In this document: positions 1-10,923 of the stretch, piece after piece
Position numbering within the stretch: the first letter of the stretch is position 1
Layout of the letters: each line of letters begins with the position of its first letter
Assembly: GCA_033239125.1 (NCBI GenBank)
Contig: BSWB01000007.1
Coordinates: 104,707,582-104,771,581 of the forward strand
Length of the DNA: 64,000 bases
From: Fagopyrum homotropicum
Taxonomy: Eukaryota; Streptophyta; Magnoliopsida; Caryophyllales; Polygonaceae
Direction: 5' to 3'
Notes under the pieces: model-generated
Databases searched by the model: none
The model's input: only the letters and a program-made list of their open reading frames with translations
What the model was told of the DNA's origin: nothing
Translations under genes and position numbers: made by a program

Positions 1-2
1 AG

Positions 3-2282
3 ATTTCCGAATACATCGGAAGGAAAGGGGTACATCCGCGGCTTTCCAATGGTCATTTGATGTTTCACAAAGATGCTGTACCCTTAAAATAATATCAAAA
101 TCTCACACTTTGAATCTTCAAAATTAATTGAGTATTAGCCCTTTTGCCGAGTCCAAATTGAGGCAAATTTACATTACTTCTACTGAATGTCTTCTCTAAT
201 AACAAGCTGTTTACACTTTCTCTTTGACAGTCACTCATGATTGCTTCAATCCCCAACATAATTGGATGGTTTGCCATATCATTTGCGAAAGTATGTGCAC
301 AATGTACAGCAATGAACTTTTTCCCTTGTAAATATGGAACCTAACTGCTTTGGTCATCTTGCATAGGATGTTTCCATCCTCTTCTTGGGTAGGTTACTGG
401 CAGGCTTTGGTGTTGGCATTATCTCATACACGGTATATGTTCACAGCCTTTTATGCATTTTGAATCGGCCCAATTAGTTATGTACTTCTCATGACTAATA
501 GCTTGATTGCTTTCAACAGGTGCCTGTGTATATTGCGGAAATAGCACCTAAGGACTTGAGAGGGAGCCTTGGAGCAGTCAACCAGGTTTCTACTCGCTTA
601 TATACATAGATTGGAAGTTGTCTGGGTATTTCATTGAGGAAACACTAAAAATGAATCTGCAGCTTTCGGTCACAATTGGAGTAATGCTTGTTTATCTGCT
701 CGGAATTTTCGTAAGCTGGCGGATACTTGCTGTCTTAGGTGATTCCTTATCACATTTACTCCTGTTTATATATTTTTACAGCTGAGGCATATTCATGATC
801 AGTACTGCAAATGTACAGGAGTTTTGCCGTGTGTGGCATTGATGCCTGGTTTATTTTTCATACCTGAATCTCCTAGGTGGCTGGTAATTACATGCTGAAA
901 GGCCTTTCCATCATTTTATCAAGTTCAATTCTAATTAGTTGATCAGCTCATCTGTCATATTGTGTTTCTCTGTTGTATTTCAGGCGAAGATGGGAATGTT
1001 CCGTGAAGCTAAATCGTCTTTGCTCGCTCTACGAGGGCTTGCTTCAGATATAGAAACGGAACTGGACGAAATCAATGCATGTTTTCTAAAGCTCTCAAAA
1101 GATTCTCATCCTAATCCAAGACTTTTATCCCCATATGAGTTTTATTGGTTTTGGATGCAGGAATCTGTTGAATCAACAAGAGATAGATCAAGAATCCGTC
1201 TCTCACACCTTAGGCGCGGAAGATATTGGCGTCCTTTGATGGTAATATGGTTTGCTTAGGACATGTAAATTTCTGTTTTTGTTCAGAAGTAATGAGCGAT
1301 ATGTTGGGACAGCTAGGAATAGGTTTACTCGCACTTCAACAGCTTAGCGGCATTGGTGGCATCATATTCTACTCAAGCACTATATTTGAGAGTGCAGGTG
1401 AGAACAAATTCATTGAGCTCCTGTTTATCAAAGACAGAATGTGGATTAGATTGAATTATAAATGTGAACAGGTATTTCTGAAGTTAAAGTTGCCACATTC
1501 GGGCTTGGAGCCATTCAGGTAGTTGCGACAGCGGTTGCTGCTTGGCTAATGGACAAGGCGGGACGAAGGGTTCTTCTTATAGTATGTCAATCCATTAAAT
1601 ACTGAACTTTGACATGAATTCTTTCTAATTTACAATCTTTCTTGTACAGGTATCCTCGATTGGGATGGCAATGAGTCTGATGGTGGTGGCCGTAGCATTT
1701 TATGTGGAGGTTGGTTGTCTTATTATATTATTTCGGGAATTCTTGGGAGATTTGTGATGTTACTGTGTTTTTGTTGTTGCTGTGCAGAAGGGTGTATCAG
1801 ATGAGTCGGAGTTGTACGGCGCGATGGGTTGGTTAGCCATAGCTGGTGTCGTGGTAGGCTTTAATTTTGTAGTATTATTGATATATGTGGTGAGGTGAGG
1901 TTGATGGTTTTGACATTGTAGGCTATGGTGATCTGTTATTCGCTGGGAGTTGGACCTGTGCCGTGGGTGATAATGTCGGAGGTAATTTGTGAATAAATTG
2001 GTGATGAGAGGAAGAGGATGGTGATGAAGATAATGAAAATGTTGTGATGCAATGCAGATTCTTCCGGTGAACATAAAGAGTCTGGGTGGAAGTGCAGCAG
2101 TGATGACAAATTTTCTGGTGTCGTGGGTGATTACGTTGAGTGCAAGCAACATGTTTGATTGGAGTGAAGGAGGTACTTTTAGCATTTACTCGGCGATTAC
2201 TGCTCTCACTGCGCTGTTTGTCGCCATTTGTGTCCCTGAAACTCAAGGGAGAACTCTTGAGGAAATTCAGTCATCCTTCTGA
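3..2282 (+). CDS. ERD6-like sugar transporter (MFS), 5' end outside window
   Basis: This is the 3' part of a monosaccharide transporter of the ERD6-like (ESL) branch of the major facilitator superfamily; known members move hexoses, often across the tonoplast. I read 14 exons: 3-29, 231-290, 367-432, 520-585, 663-738, 819-883, 984-1076, 1161-1241, 1313-1397, 1472-1581, 1650-1709, 1788-1853, 1922-1981 and 2058-2282. They join in frame into 379 residues, against roughly 480-490 for the family, so about 100 N-terminal residues lie before the window. Numbering from the first visible codon, sugar-porter motifs are GRKG (6-9), PESPRWL (114-120), QQLSG (187-191), DKAGRR (234-239) and PETQGR (365-370). 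All introns are GT-AG except 1077-1160, which appears to be GC-AG. The reading frame has no lesion, so I take it as functional. Which ESL paralogue it is cannot be settled here. Confidence 0.93.
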
Positions 2283-2336
2283 TGTTTCTCATATCATGTA
2301 TATACTGCACTGCATACACAGTTGAATACAAGGAAA

Positions 2337-2342
2337 AATAAA
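2337..2342 (+). promoter_or_regulatory. Polyadenylation signal of the sugar transporter gene
   Basis: A canonical AATAAA hexamer lies 55 bases after the stop codon. Plant poly(A) signals are loose, so this is a plausible near-upstream element rather than a proven site. Confidence 0.4.
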
Positions 2343-3049
2343 TGAGCTTATCTACTAAATTGATCAACATCAATCTTTCTTGTCATACAAAGCATCCTCT
2401 CGGTGTAGGTGGACGTGTATATCAACCTATATGGGCGTGTGATTGCTTCTAGATGGACTCGACTTCGGACTTCGTTTATCTGGTAGAAAATAGGAGTTGA
2501 TCGGTGAAATTTGGGTCCGAGATTCTTAAACCTTATTGGATCAATTTTAATGATTAGATCACCATATTATAAATAAGTAATTAGAAGGGAATATTATTAA
2601 TTTTGAATCCGGAAACTTCATTCAGTTGCTTCTTTTATAACAAATGAGCTCCTTAGTTTCATTTTCAATTGTACGAAATTCGGTGTCAAGCTTTTGTAAT
2701 CATGATCATATCATCCTCCCATTTTTGCCTATTATTTGTCTTTGATTCAATGTCAAGCTTAGAGAGTACAGTCTTTTCTTTGGACATTAATTTTTCCAAT
2801 CACCCTTCTTTTTACAATAATATATTTTAGACGTCATTAGGTTTACTACCTTTTAAAAAAGACAATTATTTGTCCTTCTTCTTTCGTGGTTTTCCCTTCT
2901 ATTATCTCTGCTAGTAAATAGGCTAGATACATGACTATTCTTGCCTACACCACTTTGATTCATCTTATAGCGTATATAGTTCCCTTGTATGAAGAATATA
3001 ATTAACGTCCTCTAGCTAGAGTAATATTATCATTTGCAAAAATAAATGA
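2343..3049. other. AT-rich intergenic spacer
   Basis: I see no gene here. The last part, about 3003-3060, is nearly identical to sequence at 44478-44522 that continues at 46373-46420 on the far side of the MULE-like insertion. It is therefore repetitive, probably old retroelement sequence downstream of the truncated gag. Confidence 0.5.
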
Positions 3050-4198
3050 CTATATGATGACAAGGATACCTGCAAAATTAGTTGTTGCAGATGATTGCTT
3101 ATCAAGCATCATTTTAAGGACCTCCTGGTAAAAAGCATTAACCATGACAGGATCTATAGATGAAGATGATGATGGAGGATCAACAATATCTAAAGGATTA
3201 TCCCTGGCAGAGGACTCCATGACATTGGCAGATCGAAAAGATGGATTAGCATCTGAAGATCTCTCATCCTTGGACTTAAATTCCTTATACCAATCTAGTA
3301 TACCAGTAAGCTTGAAGCAGCTTTCCTTAAGATGACCTCGCTCTTTACAATATGAGCACAATCTATCAAGCTTTTCTTTCTTATAATCACGACGACTTTC
3401 ACTAGCCTGTCTGTATGGAACATTCCTAGAGACAGCTAAAACATCATGTGTAGGTATATTATGACAAGTGATCTCTTTTTGTTTCTCAACTTGAATCACC
3501 ATGTGGAATGCACGATTCATAGTAGGTAAAGTATCCAATGAAAATATATGACTACGAATTTGTTCAAATTGATCATTCAGGCCCATAAGAAACTGCATTA
3601 CTCGCAGTTTAGCCTCCCTAGCAGAAAGTTTCTTAAGAATCTCACATTTGCAGTGTACAATTCCTTTGCAAATACAGGAGGGAATAACATCAACATTAGA
3701 CAATTCATCTCATAATTTCTTCAACTTTCCATAATAAACAGCCACTGTATGATTATCTTGTTTCAATGAATTAAGATCCTTATGAATCTGATAGATCAAG
3801 GGAGCATTGGATACCTCAAATCGTTCAACAATGTCATCCCAAAGCTCTTTGGAAGATTCTGCATAAGTGAATAGCTCAGCAATTTCAGACTTCATTGAAT
3901 GTAGAATCCAGCATCGTATCATGAAGTCTGCTCGAATCCAGCGTGCAAGCTTGTCTTCATCCTCCAGACTCGGTTTCAAGCAGGTGTCATCAACGAAACC
4001 GAGTTTTTGCTTTGCTCCAAGGGCCATGTGAATACTTCTCCTCCATGAGACAAAATTGGAGCCATTAAACAGAATAGACACTAATTGCATTCCAGGATTG
4101 TCCGAATTGGACAGATAAAGTGGATCATTTACATTGATAGATGTATGCCTAGCCATATCTGGATTGGTGAAAGTATTAAGAACTTCTCGATTCGCCAT
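3050..4198 (-). pseudogene. Ty1/copia gag, nonsense-mutated and 3'-truncated
   Basis: The N-terminal part (4198 down to 3713) is a copia-type gag domain with the run LVSILFNGSNFVSWRR followed by a helical region. The C-terminal part carries a CCHC zinc knuckle (CSYCKERGHLKESC, about 3319-3360; spacing C-x2-C-x4-H-x4-C). The two parts share one frame and are separated by a TGA at 3710-3712, where the surrounding KLKKL.DEL suggests an original tryptophan, so a single base change broke it. After the knuckle the frame ends at 3050 with no protease or integrase behind it, so pol has been lost. It lies on the minus strand just downstream of a copia-type primer site at 4330-4342. Confidence 0.85.
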
Positions 4199-4329
4199 GT
4201 GTAAAAAACAAAAAACATACAGTCGACGATCGAATCAATGAATGAGGTATGTTTGCTTGAATATTCCAAGCAAAGATCGAACGAAAATGAAGGAAATCAG
4301 AAATTTATGTGTATATTCACCATAGCCTA

Positions 4330-4342
4330 AGCTCTGATACCA
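4330..4342 (-). other. Copia primer binding site (initiator tRNA-Met type)
   Basis: On the minus strand this reads TGGTATCAGAGCT, the usual primer site of plant copia elements, complementary to initiator methionine tRNA. It sits directly after an LTR end (CTGTTAACA, 4343 upward) and about 130 bases before the gag start, which is the expected order. Confidence 0.8.
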
Positions 4343-4489
4343 TGTTAACAGGTGAAGATGAACTGAAAAGTATTTTCATATATCTCAGATAATACGTGTA
4401 CATGGCTATATATATATATAACTTGTTAAAGTTTGTTACAACTATGAGTTTATTACATAAGCAGCCCTTTATTTGACATATATCACTGA

Positions 4490-6715
4490 CACCTCGCCAC
4501 ATTGCAACTCGGGCGACAGAAAATAATCGTCGCCACAATACATCATCCGTCGCCTAATGCTTCTCGCGACGGAATTTCCGTCACCGGAATTCCGTCGCAA
4601 GACAACCGTCCCTCTAGTATTCAGGTGACGGAAGTACAAACTTCCGTCGCCTAATACATTCTGTGGCGACGAAAAAACTGAGCCGTCGCCTAAGAATGGG
4701 AGTGACGGAAGTCATTTAGGCGGCGGTTTTCTAGTTTTGTCGCCTAATTATTAGGCGACGCAATTTGTTTAGGCGGCGATTTTCTAGTTTTGTCGCCTAA
4801 TAATTAGGCGACGGAATTTGTTTAGGCGACGGAAGCTTTCTTGTCCCTTTGACAGCTATTCTTTCGTCGCCCCAATAATTACACGACGGAAGCTTTTTAA
4901 TTATTCCGTCGCCTTATTTTGATTGTGCATGAAAAAAAAAAATAATTCAAAAGTACACTAAACCTGTTAAAAAATATACAACCTGTCAAAATTACACAAC
5001 CAACAAATCTGTCAAAACCCGCAAAACTACACATACTTGCTTGACATCCACAAAATTCCACACAACCAACAAAAAAATTCAACACAGCACCCAAAAAAAT
5101 AATTCTGAAGTTTCCAATAAGGCAATCTCCAGAAGATGCACTTGTTACTCCAACATACTTTGTTCCTTGGATTATACGGGACCTTGAAGTTTTCAACACA
5201 GCACCCAAAACAGTTTTTGTGCTCCCAAGATATAACGGGGTTTGAGCCTTTAATAAAAGTATGTCATACTTCTGATAATCTTCATCAACAACATCATCAA
5301 AAGTAGGATCATCACTATCACTATTGTCTTGACCTAAACCATCATCATATCCATCATGATAATGGAAACGATTATGCACAATGTTCATAACAGGATCCAT
5401 AGAAGAACCGAAACCACTGTTGGAAGATGCCATATTATCGAGAAGCTGATTTCTGAGTTCATCAATTTTCGATTCATGTGAAACTTCACCATGTTTGTCT
5501 CACACTGTATATAGAGATCAAATGCCTTTAGTAGACAAGTAAGAATACATGGTATGGATGTCAACCGGAAGTCCACTATTTCGACATTTCTTGCAAGGAC
5601 ACAAAAAATGTGTCTTCTCATGCGACATTTCTCTAGCCCAATTCACAAAGTCAAAAGTCCCTTTAAGGTATCTTCGATCAGTAAGACCACATTGCATCCA
5701 ACTCTTATCCATTTTCATAAATAGTAAATGAGTCAAACCATTAAACATATTTTCTAACAAACAACACATTTTCTATTTCATTTTATATCCAAATAAACCA
5801 ATCCAATTTTCTGCTAATTCCATGACACAAAAAACAACTCGATTTCTACTTTAGTTCATATTCTAACAAAAAAAATTCATTTTTTATTAAAGACCATTCC
5901 ATATCCTAACAATACAAAAATTCCAACACTATTCAAACAAATAACAAATCACCAATTAACACACATAACACAAATCACCAACAAACATAGCTCAAAATTC
6001 AAACACTCATCAAACTAATAACAAATCACAAACAAAAAAATCCAACACGAAGAGAAAAAAAAATTAACATAAAATGGAAATTTAAATAATTACGTACCTA
6101 AAACAATGAAGTATAGGAGGTTTGACAACCAATTAACTTGTATTAGATTCTTTCAATTTGAAAAAAAAATTAAGGGTGGAAGAAAGGAAGAAAGTCAAGA
6201 AGAAATGAACGAATGAAGGTTGAAGAAGGGGGTATAAATCCGGCCAATTAAACACATCTGGTACGTGCTCAACTAACGAGTTAATGTGACAACTTTACAT
6301 TTATGCGGCGGAATTCACATTTCCGTCGCCTTATTTCATTCAGGTGACGGAAATACTACCTCCCTCGCCTAAGATAACAACTCTTGCAACGTGTAGAATT
6401 TCTGGTAACGGCTTATTCAAATGTGACAGATTTACATTCAGGCGACGGAATGTTAATTCCGTCACCTTATTGCATTCAAGTGACGGAAATACTACCTTCG
6501 CCTAAGATAACAACTCTTGCACCCTCCAGAATTTGTGGTGACGGACCTTTGTGGCGACGAGATTATTTCCGTCACCTATATGTTTACGTGACGGAATGCA
6601 AAAGTTTCCGCCGCCTGAATATGTTTAGGTGACGGAACTAAATATCCGCCGCCCGAAATGCTTAAGGTGACGGAACTAAAAAGACTCGTCACCTGAGTTG
6701 CAATTTGGCGTAGTG
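4490..6715 (-). mobile_element. CACTA (En/Spm-type) element copy 1, deletion derivative
   Basis: The ends are inverted: CACCTCGCCACATTGCAACTC on the left and, read inward from the right, CACTACGCCAAATTGCAACTC. The flanking 3-bp target copies are TGA and TGT; the left one has mutated, since copies 2 and 3 have TGT on both sides. Both subterminal regions (about 4500-4915 and 6300-6700) hold many copies of a GGCGACGGAA motif in both orientations, as expected for transposase-binding subterminal repeats. The interior keeps only the start of a transposase gene, so the element is non-autonomous. Confidence 0.9.
4897..5769 (-). pseudogene. CACTA transposase (TNP2-like) N-terminal remnant, copy 1
   Basis: Frame 5769-5518 encodes a transposase-associated zinc-binding domain: it has MDKSWM, then a CPCKKC pair, then a TMYSYLSTKGI tail. 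This domain starts CACTA transposases of the TNP2 class. A second frame, 5433-4897, has an acidic stretch and KAQTPLYLGST, which resembles the next part of such transposases, and then turns into non-homologous sequence. The catalytic domain is absent. A possible intron (acceptor near 5776, donor near 6097) precedes the first ATG. The same fragment recurs in copies 2 and 3. Confidence 0.75.
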
Positions 6716-7805
6716 TGTATAATGCCTATACATTGAAGATTACAGAATCACACACACACATATATATATATACAAAGAATTGAACACTTTGGTCATTGAA
6801 GAATATAGAATAACATAATTCTATACAAAGAATTGAAGTAAGCAATACATTTAAACATGATGATGTAGTTTCGGGGAAAAACATAGATAGCCTGTCCAAT
6901 TATCAAATATTAGTGTGATAAATTTTGTAATTGCATATTTAGTTGAATACATGACTGGTTATGAAAGACAGAAGTATTGGTTAAAAAAAAACAGAGAAAG
7001 AGAAGTCACTCATACCGTCAATACATATAACCTGATCCATTCATCTACACACCTCAAACCACTCCAACATATCACATGAAGCACACTAGGAGTCACCCGA
7101 TTCTAATGTACGACCCTTCACCTCACCTAACCTACAACCTTCTCTCTCGCCTCACATACGTACAACCACAACCACTAATACCCTAAAATATACATACCCT
7201 ACTACACAGCTGAAGGAAAGAGACTCACCCGATCCAACAGCAGCCCACAGACACGCAACCCGGAAGACGATGAAGCGGCTTGGCTCGATGTAGGTACCAC
7301 CTTTGCGAGGAGACGGATATCGAAGAACAACTCCGCTCATAAACGCAACGTAAAGAGTTATGGAGGAAGAGGGAAAGGGTATACGCTTACTTTTGGCGAC
7401 AAGAATCGATGCCGGCAGGCAGCGGTAATACCCACTCCGATTGACGAGAGGAGAAGCAAGGTCGTTGGTGTACCGGCTTTGTGTACACTAGTCTCGCCGG
7501 TTCTGTGTATGATTCCTTTGCTGAGGTCCGTAGAAGAACACTAGGGAAGATCTCGCACTTCAGTTTGGTTACCGTTGTAACAGATGGGTCGTGACTCCCT
7601 GCTGAAGGAGATGGACTTGTTCAGCCGGTTTGGCAAAAGACACATATTGGGCCCGTCAGGTTGGGCTAGGAAGAAAAGAGAGAGGGGATGGGGTCCGGAA
7701 TAGTTCGAGTAAGACCGGTAATTTCAATTCAATTTATTTCGGGTATTACATTCTTAATATATATGTAACCCTAGTTTTGCATTCTCTCGATAGTGAAGCG
7801 TATCC
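6716..7805 (+). promoter_or_regulatory. Upstream region of RING-H2 copy 1
   Basis: This stretch recurs upstream of copies 2 (37295-38402) and 3 (41146-42242). It holds a (CA)n(TA)n microsatellite (about 6750-6772, longer in the other copies), an AT-rich part, and a G/C-richer last 700 bases. A minus-strand frame at 7152-7340 beginning MSGVVLRYPSP is shared with copy 3 (41589-41777) but altered in copy 2, so I do not call it a gene. A TATA element is not obvious; the region near 7750-7770 is AT-rich. Confidence 0.45.
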
Positions 7806-7878
7806 ATGGCGGCGGCGGCGGCTGAAGTAATGCACTGCTTGACCGATGACTTCGAATACACGGTTCGTATAAGCATGT
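7806..7878 (+). pseudogene. RING-H2 gene copy 1, 5' fragment
   Basis: The first 24 codons of the RING gene (MAAAAAEVMHC start, matching 38403 and 42243) end at the Athila A insertion. The last five bases, CATGT at 7874-7878, are the left target duplication; the right copy at 34313-34317 is CATGC, as in the intact genes, so the left copy carries a C-to-T change. The rest of the gene is at 34313-34997. Confidence 0.9.
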
Positions 7879-9562
7879 TGTTCGCCACTTAGCGTCCGTG
7901 CAAATAAGCTTTAATTATAAAACTAGAAATCAAGCAAGCGAACCCGCAGTGTACGGATCGATATAGTTAAGCAAGAATTCCAGAGTATCGAACACAGGGA
8001 TTTGGGGGGTTAAATCCAGTTAAGAATTGTCAAGCGAGTAAATGTATGAGCTTTTGTAAATTATTGGGAAAACAACAATCCTAAAGATCCAGGAATCTAG
8101 CTGTGACAATCGATTCAAGATATACTAAAGATATAAGGACAGAGTTGAGGTATGCAAAGGTATACGAATGTAAGGCAATGTATGGTGAAGTTCCAAGACC
8201 TTATATGATTCACCCAAAGGCACTCTCTATAAAGGTTGTTGAGGCTTCAGTATAGAAAGGATCTAAAGACAAGAATTAATCTCAAATACCCAAACTTGTA
8301 ACCCAAGGATCAAGACTAACTAAACCGATTAAGGTTGTGACACTCGAAATCGAAGTAGAGGTTGTTGAGGCTTCACTACTACCTAGAAAAGGCAAGCCAA
8401 GACTAAGTTAAAGCAAATCTTTAACTTTGGATTAAAGTAAAAGCAAGGTTCGTAAACTGAAGTAAATCACGGGTAGTTCTTGAGAATCACGGCCGTGGAA
8501 ACCTAAGAACAGGCCGTGATTTAGGGTGTCGACGATATTTCTCTAACTCTCAGGGTCCAATCTGTTTACGATCGATCTATCATCATCTAAGCCACAACTA
8601 TCAACCCTTCACCTTAGAATTGCTAAAGGGTTTTAGCCAACAACAGTCATTATGATATCAAATTCAAGATATAAAAGAATGAAAGATGAAAACCTTCGAA
8701 AACCTTGAATAAATCTCAAATCAATCTCAAATCCACAAACAAAGAACGATGATGTAAGTAGATTCAGTATAACGCAAACAATCACGATCCTTGATAAGAA
8801 CGAAGATGGGATGTCAATCCGTGTTCTAATCAAACCTAAGGAAAAAGATGCAATCTCCGTACGAACAATCTTCCGAATCTTTACTCCTTCCGTAACTTCC
8901 CGTTAATCCGGAAATCTCCTTAGGGCCAAACGCAATCTCTCAACGGCGGTCTAAGCGAAGGTGTAAACTAGGGTAAGCAGAGGTGACGGAATCTCCTTCC
9001 TTCCGTCCTTATATAGGCCCAAATAAAATGCGTCTTCGGCCCATATGCGTAGAAGATTGTGGCTTAAAATATTGCGTAAAAGATCGTCAAGATCACGGTC
9101 GTGAAAGGGTTCCACGCCCGTAATTTAGAGCGTGGAGTTGGATCACGGTTCCTCAAATCATCCACGGCCGTGTAAGTTGCTGGAATGCTCCACGCTTGTC
9201 TTGCCAAGATTCCACGGCCGTGGATTAGAGCGTGGACTCTAATACGGTCGTATTTTAGAGCGTGGAACGTACATAGCTCGTAATTTCCTTTGTTTTCGTG
9301 TCATTCTTCATCCTATCATCTTCCTTAGCTCCTAGTGATGTCCTCATTCCTTGGACATGCTCAATCTATCTCCATTCTCCCTTGATTCGTCCGGTTTTAG
9401 CTCTTAATTGCCTACAATCAACACAAAGCTTATGTAGACCTCTATATCGACAATATAGACAAACTAACTCGCAATTGCTTCAATGCTTTATCAATGAATA
9501 CTAATATAGATGAAATACACTTAGAAAACGTGCCTAAAATATCACAATATTTCATGCTAACA
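7879..9562 (-). repeat. Athila A 3' LTR
   Basis: On the plus strand it starts TGTTCGCC and ends GCTAACA; the minus-strand sense is TGTTAGC...GAACA. It is 1684 bp, the same length as its partner at 32629-34312, and I count about 28 substitutions between them by eye. It contains CACGGCCGTG palindromes at 8488-8497, 9163-9172 and 9213-9222 and a minus-strand TATATAAG at 9008-9015. Confidence 0.93.
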
Positions 9563-10923
9563 AATAACCCCATACTTGCCACTTGCTTGTCCCTAAGCAA
9601 GGTCTTTCAAAAGCTTAAAAACTTCAAGTTAGGATGAAATATGGATATACTCTCAAAGCAAAGCTTCTTTTAGATGAATGTGCTTTCTAATCAATAGATC
9701 ATTCTCAAATCTTGCTTCATTCGTTTATAAGACTTTCATACACATAATCAAAGCGTAAAGAGTAAAGAAAGCTCATGAATTAATCAAACTTCCATGTAAA
9801 CATCATAACCTTCAAACATTATCAAAATCAATCATAAGAAACTTCAATTTAGATCACCAAGTCATATATCATTCTCTTGATCTTAAGGACTTTCAAACAA
9901 GGTCTAGAATGTGGAAAGGGAAGGAAAACTTTAAGGAATGTGGTGCATGAATCCGGGAAAATGGATAACTACTCTTTTCTTCTTCTCTTGCGGTTTCCGC
10001 AGCACTTTCAACTTAGAGCTTCGCTCTCTTCTTTTCAATTCATTTTTCGACTTTACTTTTGGAGTTATGGATAGAGGTGCACAAAAACTGAAGCCTAGGA
10101 GATTGGCGTTTCTCATTTTTACGAGATACCTCAAACCCTTGATGCACATACCATAATCCGCTAATAATATCGCTCAATCCGACTTTGGCAAGACACAAAC
10201 ACCCGGCTATGTGAATGGTGCCGAGTTACTCATCGTCATGATTGACTTCCCCAAACCTATAATTTCTTTCTATTCTTTTGAATGCAAAGTATTGCTTTCA
10301 TGGCCCTCCCACATCAAACATGCCAATTATCAACTCCTCTAAATTCCCAGATAGGTAAAGGAGGTCATTATTTCAATGAGGGGCTAAATGATCAAAGGAA
10401 GAAGAAAGAAGATCGAATTGCCTTAATCATCTCAAAAAGAAGCATAAAAACTTATCATGTGATTTCAACCTTGATTTCTCAACATGATTTAAGTAACATT
10501 CATCACATTATGAAACTTGCAAAAGAGGGATAATCAACTCATTCAATTTCTTTTCAATTCGCTATTTGTTTAAGCATGCGATTGTCATCAAAACTCAATT
10601 CACAAGTAGTGATTATCATAGAAATCATCTCTATCCTTAGAAGCACAAATTTTCAAAAAAAATTTCAATTTTTATGGGTTTTTCAAAAGCTTTTTCATGC
10701 AATGCAATAAAGAAACGTGTAATAATAGAATGAACATGCAAGGTAGTCTCGATAAAAGCGTACAAAAGTGAGTAAGAGTTATTAGAAACTATTAGTCACA
10801 CCCCACCCCATACTTGGAACAAACATTGTCCCTAATGTTCAAAAAGAAAAAGAAGAAAAGAAAGAAAGAAAAAGAACTCACAAAACGGTGGTGGAGCGGC
10901 TAAACGTCGATCATCAAAGGTCC
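9563..10923 (-). other. Athila A non-coding region between env-position ORF and 3' LTR
   Basis: There is no long frame here. The stretch is conserved with 19583-20942 of element B, beginning with the same AATAACCCCATACTT next to the LTR; on the minus strand this reads AAGTATGGGGTTATT and is the candidate polypurine tract. Conservation without coding suggests structural or regulatory RNA sequence of the element. Confidence 0.6.

Larger units (their letters stand above)
4343..6857 (-). repeat. Copia 5' LTR remnant, split by the CACTA element
   Basis: The piece next to the primer site is 4343-4489. After removing the CACTA element it continues from 6716 and may end at 6857, where the minus-strand sequence starts TGTTTAAATG. 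That would give a short LTR of about 290 bp with TGTT...AACA ends. The inner boundary is supported by the primer site; the outer boundary is inferred, because no second LTR is in the window. Pieces of the same LTR recur after the RING genes at 34959 and 39117, showing that the tandem duplication broke inside it. Confidence 0.5.

Noticed and set aside
1760..2246. Minus-strand frames opposite the sugar transporter 3' exons
   Set aside because: They cross exon-intron borders of the plus-strand gene and have no domain.
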